DNA of 64,000 bases, taken from the NCBI RefSeq assembly GCF_965196975.1, contig NZ_OZ239981.1:310001-374000 (forward strand), written 5' to 3'. This document shows positions 27,701 through 37,621 of this stretch, in pieces. The notes under the pieces were generated by a model that saw only the letters and a program-made list of their open reading frames with translations, searched no databases and was not told the DNA's origin. Source of the stretch: Endozoicomonas sp965196975. Its GTDB lineage: Bacteria > Pseudomonadota > Gammaproteobacteria > Pseudomonadales > Endozoicomonadaceae. The position numbers were made by a program, and so were the translations under genes. How positions within the stretch are numbered: the stretch's first letter is position 1; each line of letters starts with the position of its first letter.

Positions 27701-29290
27701 TTATCCCTGGTTGTCTTTACTTTCAGCGGACTGGCTCAAGGCTGTCGGGTTATCCCAGATAGCGATGATGCCTTTGATGGTACCGACATAAGCCGTACCA
27801 TCGGAGCCGATGGTAATAGGTGCCCAGTTATTGTCAAACTCCATACCCGCGCCTGTGCGAATTTTAAAGATTGTCTCACCGGTTTCCGCATCCAGAGCCA
27901 TCAGATACCAGGCGACATCCTCAGCATTTTTCTGCGGTTCAAAGGTATAAAAATACACAAGACCATTGTCGGCAGAGAGCTTTGGTACAACGGATGGCGC
28001 TTTTTCAGATGAGTTCCAGACAACATCGCATCCCGACTCATCTTTACGGATATCAATCCGGGTGATACCACCGGGAATGACATCCCACTCTTTCTGTTGA
28101 ACGGCACTGCTGTAGCCAAAGTTATTTTCGATAATGATTGAGCGGCCCCAGCCTACCATGGAGTTTTCAGTGGCGGACTGCTGGCTTTCAAACAGGGGAA
28201 CCGTACAAATTAACCGCTGGCCGTTAAAGTCTGGCTGACGACGATAAACCAGAAGGTTGATCCTTTCGTCTGCGTTGTCAGTAACCGTGATATACCGATC
28301 CCCCAGCAGTGTTGGAGTAGTGCCTGATCCCTGGTTGATAGAGCCAACTTTACGTGCAGATCCACGGTCGTATGCTTCCTGCCAGAGGACAGTGGGCTTT
28401 CCCTTGGCGTCGGTATTCATGGCATAAGTGGCATGATCCGTAACGATATAGGCAGTATTCTCATCCATTGCGAAACTGTTCTGGATCTCTTCACCCTTGA
28501 ATTGCGTACTTTTGACACTGCCGGTCTCCGGGTTAAGGGTACCGACCCGTCCATAACGGGTTACCCACCATATCAGGCCTTTATGATCAGGTAATACAGC
28601 GGTAATTGGATCGCACTCTCCTTCCGGGAACCAGTTATTCCAGTTCATGCAGTCGTTGGGTACTTCCTGGCTGAGATCCCAGCTGCCATCCAGATAGAAC
28701 TCCCACTCACCGCTTTCAGTCTGACGATTGGCCAGTCTGAGAATACGCTGTGTGCTATCAGCCAGAACGACTCGATCCTGATCATCAAGATAATAGTAAG
28801 CACCGCCTGAAGTGTCGGTCATTACAATCGTAGGGTCACGCTTGACCAGAGCCTGAAATGAGCTGGGGCGGTTCGGTAATTTGTAGCGCGCGAGAAGCTC
28901 TAAAGACCTGGGCTGCAACATGTGGATTTCAAATCCGGCAATGGATGCACACAGCGCAATCAGTTGATCCTTGGTAGTAATAGTAACCGTTGCACACATG
29001 CCCCCGGGCATATTGGATCCATCCCGGGTTTGTATCTGCGGGTTAATGCCCAGAGGCCCAGAAATCAGGTGAACGTCGGAATTAAAGCCATCACCATGAA
29101 TGGTGCTTTTTCCTGCGGAAGCCATAAAAGGATGCTTGATGCTCTCTCCCTGAAAAGGTTTTGCTTCCGCTGGCTGGCCGATAAATGCCGGAGCCGTCAT
29201 TGACGTGCTTTTCAGAGACTGAGGCTCTTTGGAGGGGCTGCAGCCTGCCATTAGCGCGGTTGATAATAGAGCAATCACATAATGCTTCAT
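27701..29290 (-). CDS. Lipoprotein with a predicted beta-propeller fold
   Basis: This 529-residue protein has a lipoprotein signal peptide: MKHYVIALLSTALMAGC, with Cys17 as the lipidated residue. The mature part is rich in repeating beta-strands with PQQ/YVTN-like turns (for example LMALDAETGETIFKIRTG and GSDGTAYVGTIKGIIAIWD near the C-terminus), suggesting an eight-bladed or similar propeller. No enzyme motif or cofactor site is clear. It would face the periplasm or the outer membrane. It precedes tetR in one transcript and follows a long inverted repeat (29307-29347). Confidence 0.72.
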   Translation of the reverse strand: MKHYVIALLSTALMAGCSPSKEPQSLKSTSMTAPAFIGQPAEAKPFQGESIKHPFMASAGKSTIHGDGFNSDVHLISGPLGINPQIQTRDGSNMPGGMCATVTITTKDQLIALCASIAGFEIHMLQPRSLELLARYKLPNRPSSFQALVKRDPTIVMTDTSGGAYYYLDDQDRVVLADSTQRILRLANRQTESGEWEFYLDGSWDLSQEVPNDCMNWNNWFPEGECDPITAVLPDHKGLIWWVTRYGRVGTLNPETGSVKSTQFKGEEIQNSFAMDENTAYIVTDHATYAMNTDAKGKPTVLWQEAYDRGSARKVGSINQGSGTTPTLLGDRYITVTDNADERINLLVYRRQPDFNGQRLICTVPLFESQQSATENSMVGWGRSIIIENNFGYSSAVQQKEWDVIPGGITRIDIRKDESGCDVVWNSSEKAPSVVPKLSADNGLVYFYTFEPQKNAEDVAWYLMALDAETGETIFKIRTGAGMEFDNNWAPITIGSDGTAYVGTIKGIIAIWDNPTALSQSAESKDNQG

Positions 29291-29306
29291 GAAAGATAAT
29301 TCCTGC

Positions 29307-29347
29307 GTCGTTTTATTTTTATAGCGGCACTATAAAAATAAAACGAC
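29307..29347. promoter_or_regulatory. 18-bp perfect inverted repeat in the divergent intergenic region
   Basis: GTCGTTTTATTTTTATAG (29307-29324) and CTATAAAAATAAAACGAC (29330-29347) are perfect inverted copies around CGGCA. It lies just upstream of the lipoprotein gene's ribosome site (CAGGA). It could be a regulator site or an RNA hairpin controlling translation. The rest of 29348-29689 is AT-rich with no gene seen, and an AAGGAT before 29690 serves the acyl-CoA ligase. Confidence 0.6.
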
Positions 29348-29689
29348 AGGGAGATCAAGTGGTTTTGTTATTTGTTGTGTTTTTGTGACATCGGTTGATG
29401 GGGGAGTGGCCGTTTTACTACAATATACGACATTGGTTTTTTTGTTCTCTGGTCAAATTACCTGAGATTTAAAAAATTGCCAGTGTAGATTGGCCTGTTT
29501 TTGTCATTGTTCCCGCTGCCAGTTTGGCGATGATAAAAAAAGTTATTTCTTGCACCGGCTTGTGCCTCTTTTGTGTGTCTGCAGAATACCGCCATTTTGG
29601 TCGGCATCTGTAGCTGGTTAGTAGGGGCCAGAGGATGAGTGAAATTAAGTCAGCTTTCACCATGCTCTTAATAATAAGGATAAAAAAAT

Positions 29690-31396
29690 ATGTCCAATGC
29701 TATTGATGCGGTAAAGACCGTATTTGCGGGTTTAACTCGTCCCGGCGCGCAGTTTGAACTTGAAGAGACGACTATTCAGGGCATCACCTACCGTTCCTAT
29801 AAAAATGCACCAACCACGCTGCCACAGATTTACCGGGAAAGCCTGGCTTTTGGTGATCAGCCATTTCTTGTTTATGAGGACAAGCGCTATACCTTTAAGG
29901 AAGCTTACTCTCTGGCCAGTAAGGTGGCGTCACAGCTGATTGATCAGTTTGATATTAAAAAGGGTGACCGTGTCGCTATTGCCATGCGTAATCTGCCTGA
30001 GTGGATCCTTGCTTTTATGGGGATTACGTCTGCTGGCGCGATTGCTGTTCCGCTTAACAGCTGGGGAGGGCGGGATGAACTGGAATATGGCATTGAGGAT
30101 TCTGGAGCAAAGGTGGTTTTTGCCGATGCCCGGCGATTGAACCATATTGTTGCTGACTTGGCTCAGATGAATGTTCGGGCCATTGTGGTTGATGATGAAG
30201 CAACTTCACAGAATGACCGTGTAACCACATGGCAGTCTCTGGTCAGTGGTCCCACAATTGAAATGCCAGACGTTGGCATTGATGGCAAAGACCCTGCTTT
30301 TATTCTGTATACCTCAGGCACGACAGGCAGGCCAAAGGGGGCACTCTCTTCTCACTGGTCTATTGGTCAGGCTATTACCTGTGGCTCTGTTGCGGGTATG
30401 ACCATGGCTACACAGCACCCGGAGTCTGTCCAGGCCGCGATGAAGCGGGGCCATGCACCTGCTGTCCTGCTGGCGCTGCCATTATTCCATGGCAGCGGTT
30501 TGCATACCGTGGTGCTCTCTGCTTTGCGACAGGGAACGAAAGTGGTTATCCAATCAAAGTGGGATGCACGAAAAGCATTGGAACTGGTGGAGCGTGAAAA
30601 AATATCCACATTTTCTGGTGCCGCAAAAATGATCTGGGATTTTCTTGAACACCCTGAATTTGACCAGTTCGACACTGAGAGTATTCTGAACCTTACCGGT
30701 GTTGGTGCTGCCCAGCCTGAAGCACTTTTGAAAGAGATTCTGACCCAGTTCCCTCTTAATTTTCTTGGGACTGGCTATGGAATGACCGAATGTAATCTCT
30801 ATGCCTCCATCAATATGGGGCCTATGTATCTGGAAAACAGAAACAGTGTTGGTCTTCCCTATCCCATTTCAGAAATCAAAGTGATTGGTGACGATGGAAA
30901 AGAGCTGGCGATTGGAGAGGTGGGTGAAATCTGCATCAAAAGCCCTGCCATGATTGACGGTTACTGGGGCAAGGAGGAAGAAACTGCCAAGGTGTTAAAG
31001 GATGGCTGGTATCGTTCCGGAGATGTGGGTTATAAGGACGAGAAAGGCTTGCTCTATGTCTGCGATCGTATGAAGGATATGGTGATTCGTGGGGGGGAAA
31101 ACATCTACTGTGTTGAAGTAGAAGCGTTGATTAATGAGCATCCGGCTGTTGTCGAGAGTGCTGCTTTTGGTGTCCCTCACGACCGGTGGGGTGAAGAACT
31201 GGCCGTTGCGATTCATCTGCAGCCAGGAGAAGAGTTGTCTGATGCTGAACTTCAGGATTATGTTGCGACATCACTGGCTAAATTCAAAGTACCGACACAC
31301 GTTGTTTTTGCTGAACAGCCACTGCCAAAAAATGCCATGCAGAAGGTGGTTAAGCAGGAAGTTCGTGACCAGTATGTAGATGAACTGGTGCAATAG
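29690..31396 (+). CDS. Acyl-CoA ligase of the class I adenylate-forming family
   Basis: This 568-residue ligase has the phosphate loop FILYTSGTTGRPKGALSSH, the GTGYGMTECN adenine motif, RSGDVGYKDEKG, and the C-terminal PLPKNAMQKVVK with the catalytic lysine. It activates a carboxylic acid as an acyl-AMP and transfers it to CoA; chain length and substrate are not evident. AAGGA lies eight bases before the ATG. Its upstream region is shared with the divergent lipoprotein/tetR pair, so it is a candidate target of that TetR regulator. It is distinct from fadD at 43763. Confidence 0.86.
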   Translation: MSNAIDAVKTVFAGLTRPGAQFELEETTIQGITYRSYKNAPTTLPQIYRESLAFGDQPFLVYEDKRYTFKEAYSLASKVASQLIDQFDIKKGDRVAIAMRNLPEWILAFMGITSAGAIAVPLNSWGGRDELEYGIEDSGAKVVFADARRLNHIVADLAQMNVRAIVVDDEATSQNDRVTTWQSLVSGPTIEMPDVGIDGKDPAFILYTSGTTGRPKGALSSHWSIGQAITCGSVAGMTMATQHPESVQAAMKRGHAPAVLLALPLFHGSGLHTVVLSALRQGTKVVIQSKWDARKALELVEREKISTFSGAAKMIWDFLEHPEFDQFDTESILNLTGVGAAQPEALLKEILTQFPLNFLGTGYGMTECNLYASINMGPMYLENRNSVGLPYPISEIKVIGDDGKELAIGEVGEICIKSPAMIDGYWGKEEETAKVLKDGWYRSGDVGYKDEKGLLYVCDRMKDMVIRGGENIYCVEVEALINEHPAVVESAAFGVPHDRWGEELAVAIHLQPGEELSDAELQDYVATSLAKFKVPTHVVFAEQPLPKNAMQKVVKQEVRDQYVDELVQ

Positions 31397-31421
31397 AGAG
31401 GGCGTTAAGGTTTTGTCTTGT

Positions 31422-31455
31422 CAAAGGCCCAAAGGGTAACCCCTTTGGGCCTTTG
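31422..31455. terminator. Bidirectional terminator, 15-bp stem
   Basis: CAAAGGCCCAAAGGG and CCCTTTGGGCCTTTG form a perfect stem with loop TAAC, then TTGTT. It lies between the convergent ligase and aminotransferase genes. Confidence 0.85.
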
Positions 31456-31458
31456 TTG

Positions 31459-32637
31459 TTATTGGTAAATGGAAATGGCTGCTTTTACCGCTTCACCTGG
31501 TGTGAACGTATGGCCTTGTCTCAGCAGTGCAGACTCCAGTGCAGAGAGGCAGTTCAACACATTGGTTTGATTCGCGGCATACCCCATCAAGCCAATCCGC
31601 CAGACTTTTCCAGCAAATGCACCGAGACCCGCACCAATCTCCAGGTTATATTCCGCCAATAATTGCTGGCGAACCGCAAGGTCATCAACACCTTCTGGTA
31701 TTATCACGGCATTCAGTTGGGCGAGTCGCTCCTCTTCAGGAACCAGCATTTCCAGTCCCATGGCTGCGAGTCCAGCAACCAGCGCCTGATGATGTAGCTG
31801 ATGCCGCTTCCAGCTGTTTTCCAGTCTTTCTTCCTGCAGGAGGCAGAGAGACTCGTGCAGGGCGTATAATTGATTGACGGGTGCCGTATGATGGTAGGCT
31901 CTTTTTCCATCGCCCCCCCAGTAGCCCATGATCAGGTTCATATCGAGAAACCAGCTGCGAACAGGCGTTTTTCTGGCCTGAATTTTCTCAATAGCTGCTT
32001 CGCTGAAGCTGACCGGTGACAAACCGGGAACACAGGACAGGCACTTCTGGGAGCCGGAGTAAACGGCATCGACTCCCCACTCATCAACTTCCAGCTCAGA
32101 GCCGGCCAGAGAGGTTACGGTGTCGACAATCGTCAGGCAGTTATGTTTTCTTGCCAATTCACACAATGTTTTTGCATCGGAGCGTGCACCGGTTGAAGTC
32201 TCGGCATGAACAAAGGCCAGAATTTTTGTATCTGGGTGAGCGTTCAGTGTTTCTTCAACAGCTTTCGGGTCTACTGCACGCCCCCAGTCTGATTCAACGG
32301 TAATGGCGGTGCCACCCATGCGTATGACATTTTCTTTCATCCGACCGCCAAAGACACCGTTTATGCAAACGATGACCTTGTCGCCTTCTTCCACCAGGTT
32401 GGCAAAACAGGCTTCCATCCCTGCTGAACCTGGAGCAGAAATGGGCAGTGTCAGCCGGTTACTGGTCTTGAAGGCATATTGAATCAATGATTTCAATTCA
32501 TCCATCATTCGAATGAACTCAGGGTCAAGATGCCCAATGGTTGGTCGAGCCAGGGCTTCGGTAATTCTTGGGTGAACATCAGAGGGGCCAGGGCCCATCA
32601 GGGTACACTTTGGAGGGTGAAAAGAGGTGATTGTCAT
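31459..32637 (-). CDS. Class V aminotransferase (alanine/serine-glyoxylate type)
   Basis: This PLP-dependent aminotransferase of about 392 residues resembles AGXT: GPGPSDVHPRI at the start, HAETSTGARSD near residue 145, IVDTVTSLAGSELEVDEWGVD, and YSGSQKCLS with the PLP lysine near residue 199. It would transfer an amino group to glyoxylate or pyruvate. I chose the ATG giving MTITSFHPPK rather than the longer GTG start. It is transcribed alone, between two hairpins. Confidence 0.86.
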   Translation of the reverse strand: MTITSFHPPKCTLMGPGPSDVHPRITEALARPTIGHLDPEFIRMMDELKSLIQYAFKTSNRLTLPISAPGSAGMEACFANLVEEGDKVIVCINGVFGGRMKENVIRMGGTAITVESDWGRAVDPKAVEETLNAHPDTKILAFVHAETSTGARSDAKTLCELARKHNCLTIVDTVTSLAGSELEVDEWGVDAVYSGSQKCLSCVPGLSPVSFSEAAIEKIQARKTPVRSWFLDMNLIMGYWGGDGKRAYHHTAPVNQLYALHESLCLLQEERLENSWKRHQLHHQALVAGLAAMGLEMLVPEEERLAQLNAVIIPEGVDDLAVRQQLLAEYNLEIGAGLGAFAGKVWRIGLMGYAANQTNVLNCLSALESALLRQGHTFTPGEAVKAAISIYQ

Positions 32638-32712
32638 AACTGCCTGTTGTTCTCCACTTATGGGCACGGCTACTGACGGGTAGAGCGAGTGCCGGTCTAT
32701 TATTGTAGTGAA

Positions 32713-32738
32713 GCCTGACAGCAGAGGCGCAGTCAGGC
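32713..32738 (-). terminator. Hairpin after the MaoC gene
   Basis: GCCTGAC (32713-32719) pairs with GTCAGGC (32732-32738), followed on the minus strand by TTCACTAC, with only a short U-tract. It probably ends the MaoC transcript. Confidence 0.5.
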
Positions 32739-32750
32739 AAGAACTGTCGT

Positions 32751-33233
32751 TCAGTCGGCTGGCTTTAATACCACTTCAGGCAGAGGATATTCATCAACAA
32801 CGACTTTACCAGACGAAGGCATGATTTCTGCCTTGCCTTTCACTACGGCTTTGCCGTGCTGGTTTACAACATTCGTTGAGACTGTCGCACGTTTTCGCTG
32901 TTCGTTGATTTCCAGAATCTCCAGCTCAACGGTTACCGTATCACCGACTTTGACAGGACGCATGAATTTTAGCTCTTGGCCCAGGTAGATACCACCGGGT
33001 CCTGGCAGTTTTGTTGCTAGGGCACATGAGATAATTGAAGCGGTCCACATGCCGTGGGCAATGCGACCTTCAAACTGGGTCGTTGCGGCAAACTCCTCAT
33101 CCAGATGAACGGGATTGGTATCGCCGGATACTTTGGCAAATAGCAGAAGGTCTTCTTCTGTCAATGTGCGTGTCAGACTGGCCTTGGTGCCAATGGTTAA
33201 CTCTTCGAATGGGATGTTTTCCAGCTTGCGCAT
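32751..33233 (-). CDS. MaoC-like (R)-specific enoyl-CoA hydratase
   Basis: A hot-dog-fold protein of about 160 residues matching PhaJ/MaoC: FEELTIGTKASLTRTLTEED, SGDTNPVHLDEEFA (the Asp/His active site) and GRIAHGMWTASIIS. It hydrates trans-2-enoyl-CoA to (R)-3-hydroxyacyl-CoA. The open frame extends 53 residues further, but that leader has no family resemblance; I start at MRKLENIPFEEL, which fits the family. No strong Shine-Dalgarno is seen at either start, so the start is uncertain. It is transcribed toward the aminotransferase gene. Confidence 0.8.
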   Translation of the reverse strand: MRKLENIPFEELTIGTKASLTRTLTEEDLLLFAKVSGDTNPVHLDEEFAATTQFEGRIAHGMWTASIISCALATKLPGPGGIYLGQELKFMRPVKVGDTVTVELEILEINEQRKRATVSTNVVNQHGKAVVKGKAEIMPSSGKVVVDEYPLPEVVLKPAD

Positions 33234-34611
33234 AAGGTATGGCTCTATTGCATTGTTGAGGTATGAGTAACCGTTTTTCAGAGTGGTCTGGTTTACGGTT
33301 AGTGGTAGTATATTTTCACCGGGAATGATTATCGTACCTATTGTGGGGTACAGGTGAACTACCGTAATGGTTTTTTTGACCACAGTTTGCATCTTTATGA
33401 AAAGGTTAACACTTTGGCTGAAGTTACTGAATCAGAAGTTGGCAGGGCTATTGTTCAGGATGGTTTCGTAGGCTTGAAACCTGAACTTATCTCCAGTTGT
33501 AATAGTTCGGGCAGAGAAATCATTCCTCTGCTTTTTTTGCCTGTTTTAATATAGGGTTTGTCACCAACATCGTAATAGCTGGATGTTTTCTTTGTCGCTG
33601 CACCATGAAGTTTCTTTTTGAGAAACTCAGGAGCTTTGCCCGAAATGGCAAGGGAATCGAGTTTGAATTCTTTGTTGCCTGACGGTAAGTCTCGGAACCT
33701 TGTGTGTTCAGATCTTAATGTTCGAAGCGCGGCTTTCTCAATTTGTTTCTGCAGCATAGGTAATTTCTTTTCACTCACCCCCAGTGCAGTAAGAGTGTTT
33801 AAGTCAATATCACCATGAATAATGTCCAGATGAATCAAAATGCCCAGCTGGTTATTACCTGCTTCATTCCCAGTGATTTTTTTCTTTGCTAGAGCTCTGG
33901 CTGTATCGGGAAGATGTTGCATAAACTCCTCGAGTTTGGAAAAAGGAGTTTGAACCATAATATCAAGCGAGCCACTCATGTCTTCATCCAGTTTCATCTG
34001 CCCTGTTCGTATATGGAATGGGCCTGCATTGTTGCCACTGAACTCAAGGTTTTCGAAAAAGATATGGGGCTTAGATGTTTGCCCCCCTATTAGACCTTGA
34101 TGTAACCCCGCTCTTAAATCAATAAGTGAAAGGTTTGTGACTTCAGGAATGTAATCTGAGTAGTCAGGAGCAAGGTTTTTAATATTTCTAACCTTAATAT
34201 GTGCAGTCTGCGATGTGAGTTGAGCGCCAGTTTCTTCCTGGCCCCAGAGAGAAGGCTTTGGTAACGTATCATCACTTTTCTGTGTAATGGCACCTGGAAG
34301 GTGATACCTGATTTCTGAGCAATATCGATTGATGGACATCGCAACCAGGGACAGTAAGTTACTTTCTCCAACGAGTTCCGGTTGGTTAATCTCAATAGAA
34401 AGCGTGACGGGGGAGGATTGGTTTTCTCTCATGGTGTCAGGTGATGAATACTCAACTTCAAAAGCCAGCTTATCGGCCCTAATTGTCAGTCTTTCCATGG
34501 GGTTCCCACTGGCATCAACGCCCTGCGTGTTTACTGTAGCAGGCTGTATCCCTTCGAGATGAATATTGCTGATCCTGACGACAGGGTTATCACCATCTGG
34601 TTTCTTTTGCG

Positions 34612-36210
34612 GTAACTATTCAGCACCCTTCATATAAATCTGGAATTTTCTGATTTTTCGACCATCATCTTATACTCAATTTTTCTAACAAATCTCCAGT
34701 ATGGAACCAGACTTCCCAGCTACTCCGTTTACCGAAGCTCTCCTTAAAGAGAATGAAGAGCTTCGGACCGAGAATGCGCTTTTACGGGAACGTTGCAGCG
34801 AACTGGAAGAAAGGGTTAATAAAAACAGTCAAAACAGTAGTAAGCCACCATCGTCAGATGGTTATCAAAAGCCCAGTAAAAAAGGGAGTGATAAAGGTGA
34901 TACATCTTCCAAAGAAGCCCCCTGCTCCTCACAGGAAACACCGAACCCCAAAAGCCTTAGACCATCTTCAGGCAATAAACCAGGTGGCCAGAAAGGTCAT
35001 CAAGGCTCTTGTTTGAGACGTGTCGCCTTACCCGATTATGTCAGGCATCTGAAGGTTGAAAAATGTTGCTGTTGCCAGTCTTCGCTTATCGATATTAAAC
35101 CCACCAAATACATTGAGCGACAGGTTTTTGATCCAGGTAGACCCGGAGAATTTGAAGTTACCGCGTACTGGGCAGACGTTAAAGTATGTCCTTGTGGTAA
35201 ACGGAACACCGCTGAGTTTCCCCAAGGAGTGAAAGCCGCTGCTCAATACGGAGAAGTGACTCAGGCAATGGCTGTTCATTTAAACCAGTATCACTTCATC
35301 CCATATCACCGGGTGTCTGAGTATTTCAATACTATTTATTGCATGAGTGTCAGCGCAGGCTCTGTTGCCAATTTTGTTGCCTATACCCATGAGAACCTGG
35401 CCTCTACTGAGCAGAGTATCCGCGATGCTTTACAAGAAAGTCCGGTTGCAGGAGCGGATGAAACTGGCATGCGGGTTGACGGTTCACTGTGGTGGTTACA
35501 CATTATGCGAGATGACCAATGGACGCTTTACTACCTCTCAGAAAGGCGAGGTTGTGAAGCAATGGATGCAATGGGCATCCTGCTGACTTTTGCAGGCATT
35601 CTGGTTCACGATCATTGGAAGTCCTACTTTGCCTATGCGGCAGTGCATGTGCTTTGTAATGCCCATCATCTGAGAGAGCTTCAGGGAGTTGTCGATAGGG
35701 ATGCGAATAAGCTGGCTCTGCGGCTGATGAAATTGCTTACGCTCTCCTGGCACTTCTGCAAGAAATACAAAGCAGCCGGTCTGACTCAAATGCCTGGTGC
35801 AATACAGCTTCGCATTGAGACGATATACGACCAAATCCTTCAAAGGGCTCTCACGAAGGAAACCGCTTATATGGAAAAACAACGACAGGTGCTTGGACGT
35901 AAGAAGGTCAGGAATACCAAGGCCTACAACCTGTTCAAAAGGCTTATTGAGTTTAAGGTTGAAACGTTGCGCTTCATGTCGGACTTTTCAATTCCCTTCG
36001 ATAACAATGGCAGTGAACGTGATGCCAGGATGGCCAAACTTAAGCAGAAGATCTCAGGCTGCTTCAGAAGCGAAGACGGAGGTACCATGTTTACCCGAAT
36101 CCGAAGCTATTTATCATCTGCTAAAAAGCAGGGGTTGAACATATTTCAGGCGCTTCTTAAAGCGGTTCGAAATTACAACAATACGCCTTTGCTGGGTGCT
36201 GAATAGTTAC
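34612..36210 (+). mobile_element. IS66-type insertion sequence, copy A
   Basis: This 1599-bp element has perfect 17-bp terminal inverted repeats, GTAACTATTCAGCACCC and GGGTGCTGAATAGTTAC. The target duplication CTTTTGCG lies at 34604-34611 and 36211-36218. It has a single transposase gene and no TnpA/TnpB-type accessory genes, as in the ISBst12 subgroup. Confidence 0.93.
34701..36206 (+). CDS. IS66-family transposase (copy A)
   Basis: This 501-residue transposase has an N-terminal leucine-zipper-like coiled coil (about 10-45), a Ser/Lys-rich linker, a zinc-finger-like CCCCQS...CPCGK region (about 125-165), and the DDE domain: Asp253 in GADETGM, Asp304 in VHDHWKSYF and Glu439 in GSERDARMAK. 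The protein is identical to that of copy B. It is intact and probably active. The inverted-repeat end begins a few bases after its stop. Confidence 0.92.
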   Translation: MEPDFPATPFTEALLKENEELRTENALLRERCSELEERVNKNSQNSSKPPSSDGYQKPSKKGSDKGDTSSKEAPCSSQETPNPKSLRPSSGNKPGGQKGHQGSCLRRVALPDYVRHLKVEKCCCCQSSLIDIKPTKYIERQVFDPGRPGEFEVTAYWADVKVCPCGKRNTAEFPQGVKAAAQYGEVTQAMAVHLNQYHFIPYHRVSEYFNTIYCMSVSAGSVANFVAYTHENLASTEQSIRDALQESPVAGADETGMRVDGSLWWLHIMRDDQWTLYYLSERRGCEAMDAMGILLTFAGILVHDHWKSYFAYAAVHVLCNAHHLRELQGVVDRDANKLALRLMKLLTLSWHFCKKYKAAGLTQMPGAIQLRIETIYDQILQRALTKETAYMEKQRQVLGRKKVRNTKAYNLFKRLIEFKVETLRFMSDFSIPFDNNGSERDARMAKLKQKISGCFRSEDGGTMFTRIRSYLSSAKKQGLNIFQALLKAVRNYNNTPLLGAE

Positions 36211-37073
36211 CTTTTGCGTTGACGTTTCAATGGGTTGAGTATGAAGGGGGCGATGGGTATGGTCATTTGGAGTATAGCTTCTGGCCCATTTCAGTCCTCC
36301 TGAGCTATCACCGTTGGAGGTTAACTCGAGCTTTCCCTGCGTAATATGAATATCCTGTTGTAGGCCAACATGGAGCCTGGCCAGTGACATGCCGAGCTGG
36401 CGCAATTCTGACTTTGGTACTCCAACCGTTTTAATTCCAGCTTTGGCAAGAGCCCAGCCAACCATATCAACTCTGCTGTCGGCTATGGCCATACCCTTTG
36501 TATCTGCCAGCTCTCCAGCAGCGGCAAGTCCTGCCTGGGCCAAAGAGGCGGCCAGACCAAGTGTTCCAAGACCAAATTTTGAAACTTCGGATACCCCCTG
36601 GCCAATGGATGACCAGCCCTCGGTGAGGGTTTGGTAGGTGGTGTTGGCAAGGTCGTAAGAAAATAAAGCTGCAGCTCGGGCAACCTCTTTGGCTGGGGTT
36701 GTTAGCCAGCCAAGATAGGAGGTTGGCTCTTTTGGTACTATTGAGCGCTCATGAAGTCCTTTTTGGGGAGGCGCTTTCTCAGGGGTAGCTCTCAAACCCC
36801 GGGTTTGTGCTGTGGTTTGTTTGCTGTTTGAGGCACTAGAGGAGCCGAGAGTGGAAATATAGTGACTCTGCCCAGGGCCGCCAACTCCTGAAGATCCATC
36901 CATATTGCAGAAATCGGCGGCTTTCCAGCATAGTTAACAGCCAGACACTGAGAGGTTATGTTGCCTGCGAACTTCATTACATTATTGGGAGAGCCAATAT
37001 GACTGTTTGTTACCGCTTGATTTTACCATCAATTGCGTTAACGCTAAGTATGTATTTAAAGGGGGAGGAGCGA

Positions 37074-37613
37074 ATGATGAAAGAACCTCAGGCTGTTCTG
37101 GACTTCTGGTTTAAAGAGTTGAAGCCTGCGCAGTGGTATGAAAAAAGCCCTGCGTTGGATCAGCAGATTGTTGAACGTTTTGGTGATCTACACACTATGG
37201 CTGTTGCTGGTGAGCTGTTTCACTGGCGTGCGACTCCGGAGGGTCGTGTGGCTGAATTGATCATTCTTGACCAGTTCAGTAGGAACATGTTTCGTGATTC
37301 GCCTGAGTCTTTTGCTTATGATGGTATTGCTCTGGTGCTGGCTCAGGAAGCTGTCAGGGCTGGATCACTGGATCATCTGGGTGAGTTTCAGCAAAACCTG
37401 ATCTTAATGCCTTATATGCACAGTGAGTCCAGAATTGTTCATGGAGAGGCTGTCAGGTTGCGTAAGCAATATGGTTTAGACCTGCATTGGGAACAAAAGC
37501 ATAAAGAGATTATCGATCGGTTTGGTCGCTACCCTCATCGAAATGACATTCTTGGCCGGGCTTCCACGGCAGAAGAACTCGAGTTTTTGAAGCAGCCTGG
37601 TTCATCGTTTTGA
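37074..37613 (+). CDS. DUF924 family protein
   Basis: A helical protein of about 179 residues with the DUF924 pattern: VLDFWFKELKPAQWYEKS at the N-terminus, ILDQFSRNMFRDSP in the middle, MPYMHSES and RFGRYPHRNDILGR at the end. Members are common in proteobacteria and have no established role. I start at the first ATG of MMKEP because GGGGGAGGAG lies immediately upstream; the longer open frame starts in poor context. It is convergent with phoQ, with eight bases between stops. Confidence 0.8.
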   Translation: MMKEPQAVLDFWFKELKPAQWYEKSPALDQQIVERFGDLHTMAVAGELFHWRATPEGRVAELIILDQFSRNMFRDSPESFAYDGIALVLAQEAVRAGSLDHLGEFQQNLILMPYMHSESRIVHGEAVRLRKQYGLDLHWEQKHKEIIDRFGRYPHRNDILGRASTAEELEFLKQPGSSF

Positions 37614-37621
37614 ACTTTGGG

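Larger units (their letters stand above)
33455..36903 (-). pseudogene. 613-aa protein of unknown function split by an IS66-type element
   Basis: The N-terminal part (36903 down to 36211, 231 codons) and the C-terminal part (34603 down to 33455, 382 codons plus stop) are separated by an IS66-type element with 8-bp repeats CTTTTGCG. Deleting the element and one repeat joins ...IETSTQK to KPDGDNPVV... in frame, giving one 613-residue protein. It has no signal peptide; residues about 85-140 are Ala/Gly/Leu-rich and helical, with possible membrane contact, and the C-terminal half is mixed alpha/beta. No family recognised. Two open frames survive: one reads into the element's end and the other starts at an internal ATG at 34498. 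Confidence 0.85.

Noticed and set aside
36157..36210. C-terminal extension of the 248-residue frame reading into the IS66 element end
   Set aside because: The last 17 residues come from the transposon's inverted repeat and terminal codons, not from the host gene.
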